Of a DNA stretch of 64,000 nt, positions 52,743 through 62,214 are shown piece by piece. The position numbers were made by a program, and so were the translations under genes. The stretch's first letter is position 1; each line of letters opens with the position of its first letter. The DNA is taken from positions 310,001 to 374,000 of the forward strand of contig NZ_BQHW01000003.1 of NCBI RefSeq assembly GCF_021602025.1, given 5' to 3'. This DNA is from Pseudomonas ceruminis. Lineage in GTDB: Bacteria; Pseudomonadota; Gammaproteobacteria; Pseudomonadales; Pseudomonadaceae. Below the pieces are notes generated by a model, which searched no databases, was not told where the DNA came from, and saw only the letters and a list, made by a program, of their open reading frames with translations.

Positions 52743-53060
52743 TCAGTGGTCAGCCACGGGGTCATCCTGGGACAAGATGGCGCGCGCCAGTTCTTCATCG
52801 TTGGCCTGCAGGCCAGGATGGTCCTTGCGGACTTGTTCCAGCGCCGACTCCACATACGCACCCCGAATGGCACCGCCACTGGCGACGAAGGCAGAAAGCT
52901 CGTCACGTGCAGGGATGATCCGTTTGTCGTCTTTGAACGTCGAATACAGCGACGCGGAGACCCCGGCCGAGGTGGCGACGTCGCCCGCATCGACGCGGGC
53001 CAGGGCAGCACCGGCTGGCAGCAGGAGCAGCAGGGCAGGGGCGAGGAATAGGTGGCGCAT
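52743..53060 (-). CDS. DUF2388 family secreted protein
   Basis: The 105-residue protein has a signal peptide (MRHLFLAPALLLLLPAGAALA) and the DUF2388 core: TSAGVSASLYSTFKDDKRI, ARDELSAFVASGGAIRGAYV and LARAILSQDD. Proteins of this family are found widely in Pseudomonas; the function is unknown. Start at ATG 53060; the long frame to 54035 is a shadow of codB. Confidence 0.85.
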   Translation of the reverse strand: MRHLFLAPALLLLLPAGAALARVDAGDVATSAGVSASLYSTFKDDKRIIPARDELSAFVASGGAIRGAYVESALEQVRKDHPGLQANDEELARAILSQDDPVADH

Positions 53061-53388
53061 GTCGTGTTCTCCAATAGCGTGAAGCCCAAGGAAATAACCA
53101 CTCATGCTTAAGAGGGTGCGCACGTGCCGGTAGTTCCCGATAGCGCAGCGCGCTCGTCGCGTCCTTGCACTGCCTGGGTGAAAACTACCCAGCAGCGTTC
53201 CGCTTTGGTGCACGGTGGCTTCAAATTGAGTCACTGAGCACAGGTGGGGGCCAGTACGACGTTGTCTTCTGTGCAATCTGCACGCTTCTGGCTGGGCTGA
53301 GTGCCTGCTTTTTTGCCCCCTGCGGCCCGCTGAAAAGCGGCCCGCATATTGCTCATGCTGCTCCATCTTCAACCCGGAGCACCTGATA
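53061..53388. other. Intergenic region upstream of codB
   Basis: This 328-bp divergent region should hold promoters for the DUF2388 gene and codB. The only structure I see is a TGGGT/ACCCA inverted pair at about 53183-53200. I found no convincing sigma-54 or sigma-70 promoter, and no RNA gene. Confidence 0.5.
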
Positions 53389-54654
53389 ATGAGCTCACCC
53401 TCCGAATTCCCCCTGTGCGAAGCGCCCCGGCACGCCCGCAAGGGCCTGTTGCCGATCGCCATGGTCCTGTTCAGCTTCACCTTCTTCACCGGCACGATGT
53501 TCGCCGGGGGCAGGCTGGGCATGGCCTTCAGCTTCACTGACATGTTGTGGGTCGCCACCCTCGGCAACACATTGCTGGCCCTGTATGCCGCGGCGTTGGC
53601 GTTCATCGCTTCACGCAGCGGGCTCAATACTGTGCTCATGGGCCGCTTCTGTTTCGGTGAAGCGGGCAGTCGCCTGTCGGACTTTCTACTGGGTTTTGCC
53701 GAGCTTGGCTGGTATGCCTGGGGCACCGCCACCGTGGCCATCGTGCTGGTCAAGCTGTTGGGGCTGGCCGAGGGCTTTACGGTACCGTTGATGGTGCTGT
53801 TCGGGCTGGGGTTCAGTATCACCGCAATCGTTGGCTTCAAGGGTCTGGACGTGCTGTCGCGGGTCTCGGTGCCATTGATGTTCGCGCTGCTGATCGTTTC
53901 CATGGTCATCGCCACCCGCGACGCCGGTGGCCTGCAGCAGCTGGCGGCGCTGGTGCCGCATGAAACCCTGACCTTTTCTGCGGCAGTGACCATGGTCTTC
54001 GGCACCTTCGCCAGTGGTGCCACCCAGGCGACCAACTGGACACGCCTGTCGCGCAGCGGGCGTGTGGCGGTGACCGCCAGCGTGGTGGCGTTTCTGCTGG
54101 GTAACGGACTGATGGTGGTGGCCGGGGCCTGGTGTGCGATGGTCTATCAGCAGGCCGATATCGTCGAAGTCATGGTGCTGCAGGGGTTGTCGTTCGCGGC
54201 GGTGGTGATGCTCTGCCTGAACCTGTGGACCATCCAGGGGCCGACCATCTACAACGTTGCCGCGGCGGCCTGTCACCTGCTGCGCAGCGAGCGGCGGCGC
54301 ACGGCAACCTTACTGGCGGCCGGTGTGGGTATCGTGTTGGCCATCGGTGGCATGTACGAGCTGCTGATTCCGTTCCTGGTGCTGCTGGGCTCGATCATTC
54401 CCCCGGTGGGCGGGGTGATCATGGCGGACTTCTGGTACCGGCATCGGGGCAAGTACCCGGCGTTGGCGACGGCCCGCTTGCCGCGTTACAACCTCAGGGG
54501 ACTGTTCGCCTATGCAGTGGGTGCGGTGCTGGCCTATGCCTCGCCGTGGGTGGCGCCCCTGGTGGGCATAAGCGCCTCGGCGCTGTGTTATATCCTGCTG
54601 CTGGAGCTCAGTGGTCGGTACCAGGCGCTGGGCCAGGCACGGGGCGAGCCGTGA
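53389..54654 (+). CDS. codB: Cytosine/purine permease (NCS1 family)
   Basis: The 421-residue inner-membrane transporter with about 12 helices resembles CodB in LFSFTFFTGTMFAGGRLG, GTFASGATQATNWTRLSR, LCLNLWTIQGPTIYN and IIPPVGGVIMADFW. It imports cytosine or a related base. Its stop overlaps the PucR gene start (GTGA), and codA follows, so transport, control and deamination form one operon. Confidence 0.92.
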   Translation: MSSPSEFPLCEAPRHARKGLLPIAMVLFSFTFFTGTMFAGGRLGMAFSFTDMLWVATLGNTLLALYAAALAFIASRSGLNTVLMGRFCFGEAGSRLSDFLLGFAELGWYAWGTATVAIVLVKLLGLAEGFTVPLMVLFGLGFSITAIVGFKGLDVLSRVSVPLMFALLIVSMVIATRDAGGLQQLAALVPHETLTFSAAVTMVFGTFASGATQATNWTRLSRSGRVAVTASVVAFLLGNGLMVVAGAWCAMVYQQADIVEVMVLQGLSFAAVVMLCLNLWTIQGPTIYNVAAAACHLLRSERRRTATLLAAGVGIVLAIGGMYELLIPFLVLLGSIIPPVGGVIMADFWYRHRGKYPALATARLPRYNLRGLFAYAVGAVLAYASPWVAPLVGISASALCYILLLELSGRYQALGQARGEP

Positions 54655-55868
54655 GCCTGGCCCTGGAAGACATTCTGCGCCTGCCGGGCTTGCAGGAGAT
54701 GACCGTGCGGGCTGCTGCGCGCAACCTGCAGCGGCGGGTGCGTTGGCCTTATGTGGCAGAGAACGAAGGCCTCGCCGAGTGGGTGATGGGCGGTGAACTG
54801 GTGTTCGTCACCGGCATCAACCATCCCCGTGGCGAGGGCAACCTGCTGAGCCTGCTGGACGATGGCGACGCGGCGGGCATCGCCGGCATGGTGATCCTCA
54901 CCGGCGGCAGCTTCATCCAGGGGATACCGCCTGCAGTGGTCGACCGTGCCGAGCAGTTGGGTCTGCCCCTGATCGAACAGCCTTACGCCCTGAAAATGGT
55001 CGTGGTCACCCACGTGATCGGCACGGCCCTGGTGCAGACGACCCAGGTGCGTCGCTCGCGTAACGACATCCTCGGCCAGCTGCTGACGGGTGACTATCCA
55101 AGCCTGGCCATAGCCCGGCAGCGGGCGGCGCATGCGCAGCTGGACCTGCAAGGGCCGCGACGCCTGGTGGCGTTGCGCTTGTCGGCGGTGGAGGGGCTGT
55201 TCAAGCGGCATGGCCTGAGCGAAGGCGAGCGCCTGTGGCAAGGTACCCGGCAACGCTTGGAAGACCAGCTTGAGGGTTGGTGCCGTGGCCGACCCGCGGC
55301 GGTGACGGCGCAGTTGGCGGGAGACCTGTTCGTACTGCTGTTGCCGGATGTCCCGGACCTGCGCACGGCGCTGGTCGGGCTGCACCGGCATCTGCTCGCG
55401 GTGGCGGGGGAGATGGAGCTGTACATGGGGCTGTCGGGCATTGCCGAGGACTGCGCCCAGTACCGTCAGGCCCTCAACCAGGCCCGCCAGGCCCTGGAGG
55501 TGGCCCAGAACTTGCGCCCTGCCACGGGCCTGTGCGACTTCAGCGAGCTGGGCGTGCTGCGCTTGTTGCAAGGCATCGTCGACCGCTCGCTGCTCGACGA
55601 CTTCGTCGCTCAGACCCTCGGCCCGCTGCGCGCCCCGGGGCGCAAGCAGCCCGACGCCCTGTTGCACACCCTCGATGCGCTGCTCAAGGAGAACGGCAAT
55701 GGCCTCAAGGCCGGGCAGCGCCTGGGTGTGCACCGCAACACCATCAACCAACGGATGCAACGCATCGAGCAACTGAGTGGGCAGTCCCTTGACGATCCGC
55801 TTTTTCGCATGAACGCTGCGGTCGCTATGCTGATATGGCGCATGACCGAAGCCCAAGGCAAGGAGTAA
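54651..55868 (+). CDS. PucR-family transcriptional regulator
   Basis: The 405-residue protein has an N-terminal PucR purine-catabolism-type domain ([36 protein letters not shown]), a GGDEF-like central domain (CdaR type) and a C-terminal helix-turn-helix ([20 protein letters not shown]). The GTG start at 54651 overlaps the codB stop; the frame extends upstream inside codB but that portion is a shadow. It lies between codB and codA, so it most likely senses the base or a product of codA and controls the operon. Confidence 0.88.
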   Translation: MSLALEDILRLPGLQEMTVRAAARNLQRRVRWPYVAENEGLAEWVMGGELVFVTGINHPRGEGNLLSLLDDGDAAGIAGMVILTGGSFIQGIPPAVVDRAEQLGLPLIEQPYALKMVVVTHVIGTALVQTTQVRRSRNDILGQLLTGDYPSLAIARQRAAHAQLDLQGPRRLVALRLSAVEGLFKRHGLSEGERLWQGTRQRLEDQLEGWCRGRPAAVTAQLAGDLFVLLLPDVPDLRTALVGLHRHLLAVAGEMELYMGLSGIAEDCAQYRQALNQARQALEVAQNLRPATGLCDFSELGVLRLLQGIVDRSLLDDFVAQTLGPLRAPGRKQPDALLHTLDALLKENGNGLKAGQRLGVHRNTINQRMQRIEQLSGQSLDDPLFRMNAAVAMLIWRMTEAQGKE

Positions 55869-55872
55869 CACC

Positions 55873-57114
55873 ATGAACATCATCAATGCACGCCTGCGCG
55901 GCAAGGCCGGCCTGTTTCGCATCGAGCTGGACGGTGAGCGTATCGCCGCCATCAAGCCTCAGGCTGCGGTGGCGGCACCCGGTACCGACGGTGACCTTGA
56001 CGCCCAGCAGAACCTGGTGGTGCCCCCTTTCGTCGAGCCGCACATTCACCTCGATGCCACCCTGACCGCCGGCGAGCCGAAGTGGAACATGAGTGGCACC
56101 TTGTTCGAGGGCATCGAACGCTGGGCCGAACGCAAGGCGCTCACCACCCACGATGACATCAAGGTCCGCTCCAAAAAGACCATTGACATGCTGGTGGACC
56201 ATGGCATCCAGCATGTACGCACCCACGTCGATGTGACCGATCCCACGCTCACCGCACTCAAGGCGATGGTGGAGGTGCGCGAGGAGGTACGCGACCTGAT
56301 CGACCTGCAGATCGTCGCCTTCCCTCAGGAAGGCATCGAGTCGTACGCCAACGGGCGGGCGCTGATGACCGAGGCGGTGGCCATGGGCGCCGATGTGGTC
56401 GGGGGTATTCCGCATTTTGAGAACACCCGTGACCAAGGCGTGTCGTCGGTGAAGTTCCTGATGGAGCTGGCCGAGCGTACCGGCTGCCTGGTGGACGTGC
56501 ACTGCGACGAAACCGACGACCCGCAGTCACGATTCCTCGAGGTGCTGGCCGAAGAAGCACGCGTGCGGGGCATGGGCGCGCGGGTGACGGCGAGTCATAC
56601 CACGGCCATGGGCTCGTATGACAATGCCTACTGCTCCAAGCTGTTCCGCCTGTTGAAGATGTCCGGCATCAATTTTGTCTCGTGCCCGACGGAGAGCATC
56701 CACCTGCAAGGGCGCTTCGACACCTACCCGAAACGGCGGGGGCTGACCCGCGTGGCCGAGATCGACCGGGCGGGGATGAACGTCTGCTTCGGCCAGGACT
56801 CGATCGTCGACCCCTGGTACCCGTTGGGCAATGGCAACATCCTGCGCATCCTCGAGGCGGGGCTGCATATCTGCCACATGCTGGGTTACGAGGACTTGCA
56901 ACGTTGCCTGGACCTGATCACCGACAACAGTGCGCGCACCCTCAACCTGGGCGAGCGCTACGGGATCGAAGTCGGCCGCCCGGCCAACCTGCTGCTGCTG
57001 TCGGCACCGGATGACTATGAGATGGTCCGCAGCCAGGGGCATGCGTGGGTGTCGGTGCGCCATGGCAAGGTGCTGATGCGGCGCACACCGGCGCGAATCG
57101 AGCGCTTTGGCTGA
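55873..57114 (+). CDS. codA: Cytosine deaminase
   Basis: The 413-residue amidohydrolase is close to E. coli CodA along its whole length: [12 protein letters not shown], the metal site [53 protein letters not shown] and [14 protein letters not shown]. The metal-site aspartate is kept (Asp309 in [15 protein letters not shown]). The next residue, Asp314 in E. coli (recalled numbering), is Ser310 here. That position affects substrate choice, so preference may differ from E. coli. RBS AAGGAG precedes the ATG. Confidence 0.92.
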   Translation: MNIINARLRGKAGLFRIELDGERIAAIKPQAAVAAPGTDGDLDAQQNLVVPPFVEPHIHLDATLTAGEPKWNMSGTLFEGIERWAERKALTTHDDIKVRSKKTIDMLVDHGIQHVRTHVDVTDPTLTALKAMVEVREEVRDLIDLQIVAFPQEGIESYANGRALMTEAVAMGADVVGGIPHFENTRDQGVSSVKFLMELAERTGCLVDVHCDETDDPQSRFLEVLAEEARVRGMGARVTASHTTAMGSYDNAYCSKLFRLLKMSGINFVSCPTESIHLQGRFDTYPKRRGLTRVAEIDRAGMNVCFGQDSIVDPWYPLGNGNILRILEAGLHICHMLGYEDLQRCLDLITDNSARTLNLGERYGIEVGRPANLLLLSAPDDYEMVRSQGHAWVSVRHGKVLMRRTPARIERFG

Positions 57115-57121
57115 CCGTTTC

Positions 57122-57180
57122 GTCTGCCGATGAGCGGCCCTGCCACCGATAAGCCGGCGACAGGGCGATTACCGGCAGAC
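57122..57180. repeat. Inverted repeat between codA and the TauE-type gene
   Basis: GTCTGCCG (57122-57129) and CGGCAGAC (57173-57180) are a perfect 8-bp inverted pair, with a further inner pair (CCCTGCC / GACAGGG type). The 59-bp stem-loop starts 8 bp after codA and may end its transcript. Confidence 0.6.
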
Positions 57181-57237
57181 ATCCGCCGTGGGCTCTGGCA
57201 TGGTAAGCCGTTGATCAAGCCAGGCTGACAAGCACGT

Positions 57238-57981
57238 ATGGATTCGTTCTACCTCATCGCCCTCGGCGCTGTCGTTGCCGGTTTTGTCCAGGGCCTTTCC
57301 GGTTTCGCCTTCGGCATGGTTGCCATGTCCTTCTGGGCCTGGGGGCTGGAGCCGCGCCTGGCTGCGTCGCTCACTGTGTTCGGCAGTCTCACCGGCCAGC
57401 TCATTGCAGTCTTCAGCGTGCGGCGCGGCTTTAGCTGGCCGTTGCTATGGCCGTTCGTGCTGGGCGGCCTGGCCGGCATTCCCTTGGGGGTGTGGGTGCT
57501 GCCGTACCTGGACATGCTCTGGTTCAAGGCTGTGTTCGGCACCCTGCTGGTGCTCTGGTGCCCGTTGATGCTGCTGGCGCCGCGCTTGCCGCGGCTGCCG
57601 GGCAACCGCCTGGCCGACGGCGCTGTGGGCATGCTCGGCGGGGCACTGGGCGGAATCGGTGGCTTTACCGGCACAGTGCCTACACTGTGGTGTACCTTGC
57701 GCGGGTTCGAACGCGATACCCAGCGTGCGGTGATTCAGAACTTCAACCTGTCGATGCTGCTGGTGACCATGCTCACCTACTTGGGCACGGGCGTGGTCAG
57801 CCGCGACATGCTGCCCTCGTTCGCGGTCGTACTGCTGGCCATGGCGCTGCCGGCCCTGTTGGGCACACGGCTGTACCTGGGCATCAGCGAACTGACGTTT
57901 CGCAGGGTGGTGTTGGGGTTGCTGACGTTTTCGGGCATTGCCATGCTGACGGCATCCGTGCCTGCCTTGCTGGGTCGCTGA
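57238..57981 (+). CDS. TauE/SafE-family sulfite/anion permease
   Basis: The 247-residue inner-membrane protein has about eight hydrophobic helices and the TauE start AGFVQGLSGFAFGMVAMSFW, then GALGGIGGFTGTVPTLWCTL. Members export sulfite or organosulfonates. No sulfur metabolism gene is next to it, so the substrate is open. Confidence 0.85.
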   Translation: MDSFYLIALGAVVAGFVQGLSGFAFGMVAMSFWAWGLEPRLAASLTVFGSLTGQLIAVFSVRRGFSWPLLWPFVLGGLAGIPLGVWVLPYLDMLWFKAVFGTLLVLWCPLMLLAPRLPRLPGNRLADGAVGMLGGALGGIGGFTGTVPTLWCTLRGFERDTQRAVIQNFNLSMLLVTMLTYLGTGVVSRDMLPSFAVVLLAMALPALLGTRLYLGISELTFRRVVLGLLTFSGIAMLTASVPALLGR

Positions 57982-58058
57982 ATGCTTGCCTGCGGGCGTC
58001 GAACTTGGCACCCTTTGGGCCCTTCAACTGTCCATGGCGCAATAGAAGGAACAAACCG

Positions 58059-58793
58059 TTGAGTTGGGACAAAGTCGGGAAACTCCTCGTGGCCCTGTTG
58101 CTTGGCATGATGCTCATGCTGCTGGCCTATGTGGTGCTCAAGGACAACGCACGTCTGGAAGCCTCCCTCACCTACGCCTACCTCACGTACCCGAGCCAAT
58201 TCAGCGAACGCATCAGCAAGGCCAGCGAGCAGCTCAAATACGAGCGGCTGCAGCCGCGAATCAACAGCATCAGCCAAGGGGTGTTGAACCAGGAGCAGGT
58301 CGACAGGCTGATCGATCTGGCCCAGGCACCGTATGCCCAGCTGTTCGCCAAACCCTTCGAGGCCGGCTTGGTGGATCACCGTACCGGCTTGCTGATCGAC
58401 CTGCGCAACACCGGCGACACCGAGGTGCGCGAGGTCAGGATTCGCCTCCCGGCCAAGGGCCTTGTGCAGGTCCGCGATGCGGCAGGCAACGACACCCTCT
58501 ACGAAGCCTCGACGCCTGCTGTGGAGATCCCCGCCATCGAGCAGGGCGGGGAGTGCAAGGTCTGGGTGTACTTTGACGCGGACTATTCGCAGATCCGCCA
58601 GGGCGGTATCAGCATCAGCCATGCCGATGGCGTGGCTGATGTCAGGGTGTACCGCGAGTTCGCCGGTTTCCCGGCGTGGGTGGCGCGCTATAGCCGTGAG
58701 CTGATGATCGTGCTGTGCGGGTTGCTGCTGAGCGTGCTGGGCCTCGGGTATGCCTGCCTTGGGCGGCGGCGTGCGTCAGCGTTGCCCGAGTGA
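58059..58793 (+). CDS. Unknown protein with two membrane helices and a periplasmic domain
   Basis: I do not recognise this 244-residue protein. A helix at about residues 8-28 (LLVALLLGMMLMLLAYVVL) and one near the C-terminus (LMIVLCGLLLSVLGLGYACL) bracket a soluble domain of about 165 residues with a helical front part and a beta-rich back part (GLLIDLRNTGDTEVREVRIR, GECKVWVYFDADYSQIRQGG). The latter reads like a fibronectin-like or CARDB-like sandwich. The start is TTG at 58059 with AGAAGG upstream; the longer frame begins inside the TauE gene. Single gene. Confidence 0.7.
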   Translation: MSWDKVGKLLVALLLGMMLMLLAYVVLKDNARLEASLTYAYLTYPSQFSERISKASEQLKYERLQPRINSISQGVLNQEQVDRLIDLAQAPYAQLFAKPFEAGLVDHRTGLLIDLRNTGDTEVREVRIRLPAKGLVQVRDAAGNDTLYEASTPAVEIPAIEQGGECKVWVYFDADYSQIRQGGISISHADGVADVRVYREFAGFPAWVARYSRELMIVLCGLLLSVLGLGYACLGRRRASALPE

Positions 58794-58800
58794 CGACGGT

Positions 58801-59391
58801 TCAATGACCACCCTCATGCAGGGCCAGGCTCTGGCGTAGCTGCGCGAGCAAGGCGGCGCGCAATGTCTCAGGGGCCTGGATACGGATGGAAGCGGCCTGG
58901 GACAGCAGCCAGCCCATCAGCGCACGGCTGTCATCGACGGTCGCATCGAGTGTCGCACCGCCCGTGTCTTGGGCGGCCAGGCGCATGTCGTCGGACAGCG
59001 GCTGCTCCTGAAGCCGCCGGGCCAGGCCGTCGTCCACCCAGGCACGCAGTTCGATCTTTTGCGCAGGGGTCAGTGCATCCGGTTGCAGGCGCTGGGCCTG
59101 GGCAAAGCTCAAGCCCGGCTGCCAGTACCAGCCATAGGGCATGCCCTTGTTGTTGCAATGCACCGGGAACAGCGCCGCCAGTTCGTTGAGGTCACGCTCG
59201 ACCGTGCGCTTGCTGGTCTTGTAGCCAGCGCAGGCCAGTGCCATCTGCAGCTGCGCAGTGCTCATGCCGGGGTGACGGTCGGGCAGCAACTTGAGCAGTT
59301 GCCACTGGCGGGCGATGGTGTGGCGGGTAGGGTTGCTTGGCAAAGGGCTCGTCCTTGAGGCCAGGCGCACGGCGCGCCTGAGTGATGGCAT
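58801..59391 (-). CDS. HTH-domain regulator, short YafY-like
   Basis: The 196-residue protein has an N-terminal winged helix of the YafY/DeoR type (RQWQLLKLLPDRHPGMSTAQLQMALACAGYKTSKRTVERDLNEL in pattern) and then a region like the beginning of a WYL protein (PYGWYWQPGLSFAQAQRLQP). The usual WYL core sequence is not apparent, and the protein is shorter than the 230-320 residues of full YafY regulators. A start inside the first 20 residues is possible. Target unknown; the neighbour on its left is convergent. Confidence 0.75.
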   Translation of the reverse strand: MPSLRRAVRLASRTSPLPSNPTRHTIARQWQLLKLLPDRHPGMSTAQLQMALACAGYKTSKRTVERDLNELAALFPVHCNNKGMPYGWYWQPGLSFAQAQRLQPDALTPAQKIELRAWVDDGLARRLQEQPLSDDMRLAAQDTGGATLDATVDDSRALMGWLLSQAASIRIQAPETLRAALLAQLRQSLALHEGGH

Positions 59392-59610
59392 ATAGCTATT
59401 GCGCAGAGCATAACGCTTTCAGTGGATCGGATCCAAGTTTTAGCCGAGCCAGCCTGCAGCGCCTGTGCGTCGTTGTGACGCGCAAGGCCCGCCGCACGGC
59501 GGCAATCCGCCGCTACCACGGCACCTGCAATAGACTATCTCGATATCCGGCCTTTTCACTGCGGCCCAACAGGCATATGGTGTACGCCGTCCATGTTCCC
59601 TGGAGCTTCC

Positions 59611-60585
59611 ATGTCCAACCGTTTCCCTTCCGTCCGCCCCCGCCGCCTGCGTCAGAACGAGTCCCTGCGCACCATCTTCCAGGAGACGGAGTTCCGCCTC
59701 GAAGACCTGATCCTGCCGATCTTCGTCGAGGAGGGCATCGATGACTTCGTGCCGATCACCAGCATGCCGGGGGTCAACCGCATCCCCGAAAAACTGCTGG
59801 CCCAGGAAATCGAGCGCTATGCCCGCGCCGGGATCAAGTCGGTAATGACCTTCGGCGTTTCCCACAACCTGGATGCCACCGGCAGCGACACCTGGAACGA
59901 AAACGGCCTGGTTGCGCGCATGGCGCGTATTTGCAAGGACAGCGTGCCGGAAATGGTGGTGATGTCCGACACCTGCTTCTGCGAATACACCAGCCACGGC
60001 CATTGCGGTGTGCTGCACGACCATGGCGTGGACAACGACGCCACCCTCGCCAACCTTGGCAGGCAGGCCGTGGTTGCCGCCGCCGCCGGTGCCGACTTTA
60101 TCGCGCCGTCGGCCGCCATGGACGGGCAGGTCCAGGCGATCCGTGGCGCACTGGACGCCGCAGGCTTCCATGACACCGCAATCATGGCCTATTCGACCAA
60201 GTTCGCCTCGTCGCTGTATGGCCCATTCCGCGAAGCGGGCGGCACGGCGCTCAAGGGTGATCGCAAGAGCTACCAGATGAACCCGATGAACCGCCGTGAA
60301 GCGGTGCGCGAATCGCTGCTCGACGAGCAGGAGGGGGCTGATGTGCTGATGGTCAAGCCGGCCGGCGCCTACCTCGACGTGATCGCCGACATCCGCGCGG
60401 CGTCGCGCCTGCCACTGGCCGCGTACCAGGTCAGTGGCGAGTACGCCATGATCAAGTTCGGCGGCCTGGCCGGTGCCATCGACGAAGGCCGGGTGGTGCG
60501 TGAAAGCATCGGTGCGATCAAGCGGGCAGGCGCCGACTTGATCCTGACCTATTTCGCCATGGACCTTGCACGCGAAGGCATCTGA
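59611..60585 (+). CDS. hemB: Delta-aminolevulinic acid dehydratase, zinc type
   Basis: The 324-residue enzyme condenses two 5-aminolevulinate molecules to porphobilinogen for haem and B12. The active-site lysines lie in STKFASS and LMVKPAGAY. The metal site is the three-cysteine zinc type (Cys122, Cys124, Cys132 in [15 protein letters not shown]), as in E. coli. As I recall, the well-studied P. aeruginosa enzyme lacks these cysteines and uses magnesium, so this may be a second copy. ATG at 59611 after TGGAGC; the longer start at 59593 is less likely. Confidence 0.95.
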   Translation: MSNRFPSVRPRRLRQNESLRTIFQETEFRLEDLILPIFVEEGIDDFVPITSMPGVNRIPEKLLAQEIERYARAGIKSVMTFGVSHNLDATGSDTWNENGLVARMARICKDSVPEMVVMSDTCFCEYTSHGHCGVLHDHGVDNDATLANLGRQAVVAAAAGADFIAPSAAMDGQVQAIRGALDAAGFHDTAIMAYSTKFASSLYGPFREAGGTALKGDRKSYQMNPMNRREAVRESLLDEQEGADVLMVKPAGAYLDVIADIRAASRLPLAAYQVSGEYAMIKFGGLAGAIDEGRVVRESIGAIKRAGADLILTYFAMDLAREGI

Positions 60586-60678
60586 CGGCAAAAAACACGC
60601 GAGAAATCGTTGAGCGTGGAATTATTTAGTGTCCCTGTGTATCTGATGCCAAGGAGCCACAGCTACAGGGACACTGGG

Positions 60679-62181
60679 ATGAAATCACGCAAGAAAACCG
60701 TCAAGCCCATCGGCTTGAAAGATATCACCATCGTCGACGATGCCAAGATGCGCAAGGCGATCACCGCCGCTGCGCTGGGCAACGCCATGGAATGGTTCGA
60801 CTTTGGCGTCTATGGCTTCGTCGCCTACGCGCTGGGCAAGGTGTTTTTCCCTAATGCCGACCCCAGCGTGCAGATGATCGCAGCGCTGGCTACCTTCTCG
60901 GTACCTTTCCTGATTCGGCCCTTGGGTGGCCTGTTCTTCGGCGCCCTGGGTGACAAATTCGGACGACAGAAAATCCTCGCCGCGACCATCGTCATCATGT
61001 CGCTCAGCACCTTTGCCATCGGCCTGATACCGTCCTACGCCTCGATCGGTATCTGGGCGCCGATCTTGCTGTTGTTGGCAAAAATGGCCCAGGGCTTCTC
61101 GGTGGGTGGCGAGTACACCGGTGCGTCGATTTTCGTCGCCGAGTACGCACCGGACCGTAAGCGAGGCTTTTTGGGCAGTTGGCTGGACTTCGGTTCGATC
61201 GCCGGTTTCGTGTTGGGGGCAGGCGTGGTGGTGCTGATTTCCACCATCATGGGCGAGGAGAAGTTCCTTGAGTGGGGCTGGCGCCTGCCATTCTTCCTGG
61301 CCTTGCCACTGGGCATCATCGGCCTTTACCTGCGCCATGCGCTGGAGGAGACTCCGGCATTCCAGCAGCACGTCGACAAGCTTGAGCAGGGTGACCGCGA
61401 GGGCCTGGCATCGGGGCCGAAGGTGTCGTTCAAGGAGGTCGCCACCCAGCATTGGCGCAGCCTGATCACCTGCATCGGTGTGGTGATCGCCACCAACGTC
61501 ACCTACTACATGCTGCTCACCTACATGCCCAGCTATCTGTCGCACAACCTGCACTACAGCGAAGACCACGGTGTGCTGATCATCATCGCGATCATGGTCG
61601 GCATGTTGTTCGTGCAGCCGATTATCGGCCTGCTCAGTGACAAATGGGGCCGCCGGCCATTCATCATCGTCGGCAGCGTCGGCCTGTTCGCCCTGGCGAT
61701 CCCGGCCTTCATGCTGATCAACAGCGGCAAGCTCGGGGTGATTTTCGCCGGTCTGCTGATCATCGCCGTGCTGCTCAACTTCTTCATCGGTGTGATGGCC
61801 TCGACGTTGCCGGCGATGTTCCCCACTCACATCCGCTACAGCGCCCTGGCCAGTGCTTTCAACATCTCGGTGCTGATCGCTGGCCTTACGCCGACCCTCG
61901 CCGCCTGGCTGGTGGAAAGTACCGGCGACCTGTACATGCCCGCTTACTACCTGATGGTGATTGCAGCAGTCGGCCTGATCACCGGGTTGACCATGAAAGA
62001 AACCGCCAACAAGCCCCTGCGCGGTGCTGCGCCTGCCGCGTCGGACATCGACGAGGCCCGTGAGCTGCTGCAGGAGCATCACGACAACATCGAGCAGAAG
62101 ATCGAGGATATCGACGAACAGATCGCTGACCTGGAGGCCAAGCGCAAGCTGCTGGTGCAGCAACATCCGCGGATCGAGTAA
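60679..62181 (+). CDS. proP: ProP-type proline/betaine:proton symporter
   Basis: The 500-residue MFS transporter is close to E. coli ProP throughout: KAITAAALGNAMEWFDFGVY, LGDKFGRQKILAATIVIMSL and SVGGEYTGASIFVAEYAPDR. It also has the C-terminal coiled coil (EQKIEDIDEQIADLEAKRKL) that tunes the osmotic response. It imports proline and glycine betaine under osmotic stress. The ATG at 60679 matches the family start; an open frame to 60610 is not conserved in style. It is 93 bp after hemB. Confidence 0.95.
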   Translation: MKSRKKTVKPIGLKDITIVDDAKMRKAITAAALGNAMEWFDFGVYGFVAYALGKVFFPNADPSVQMIAALATFSVPFLIRPLGGLFFGALGDKFGRQKILAATIVIMSLSTFAIGLIPSYASIGIWAPILLLLAKMAQGFSVGGEYTGASIFVAEYAPDRKRGFLGSWLDFGSIAGFVLGAGVVVLISTIMGEEKFLEWGWRLPFFLALPLGIIGLYLRHALEETPAFQQHVDKLEQGDREGLASGPKVSFKEVATQHWRSLITCIGVVIATNVTYYMLLTYMPSYLSHNLHYSEDHGVLIIIAIMVGMLFVQPIIGLLSDKWGRRPFIIVGSVGLFALAIPAFMLINSGKLGVIFAGLLIIAVLLNFFIGVMASTLPAMFPTHIRYSALASAFNISVLIAGLTPTLAAWLVESTGDLYMPAYYLMVIAAVGLITGLTMKETANKPLRGAAPAASDIDEARELLQEHHDNIEQKIEDIDEQIADLEAKRKLLVQQHPRIE

Positions 62182-62214
62182 GCTGTGGGCTTGTTCACTC
62201 AGTAGATTAACGAG

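Noticed and set aside
53061-53388. Sigma-54 promoter before codB
   Set aside because: A GG/GC pair with roughly correct spacing exists near 53298, but the flanking consensus is too poor.
54132-54650. N-terminal extension of the PucR regulator
   Set aside because: It overlaps codB in another frame; the family start is the GTG at 54651.
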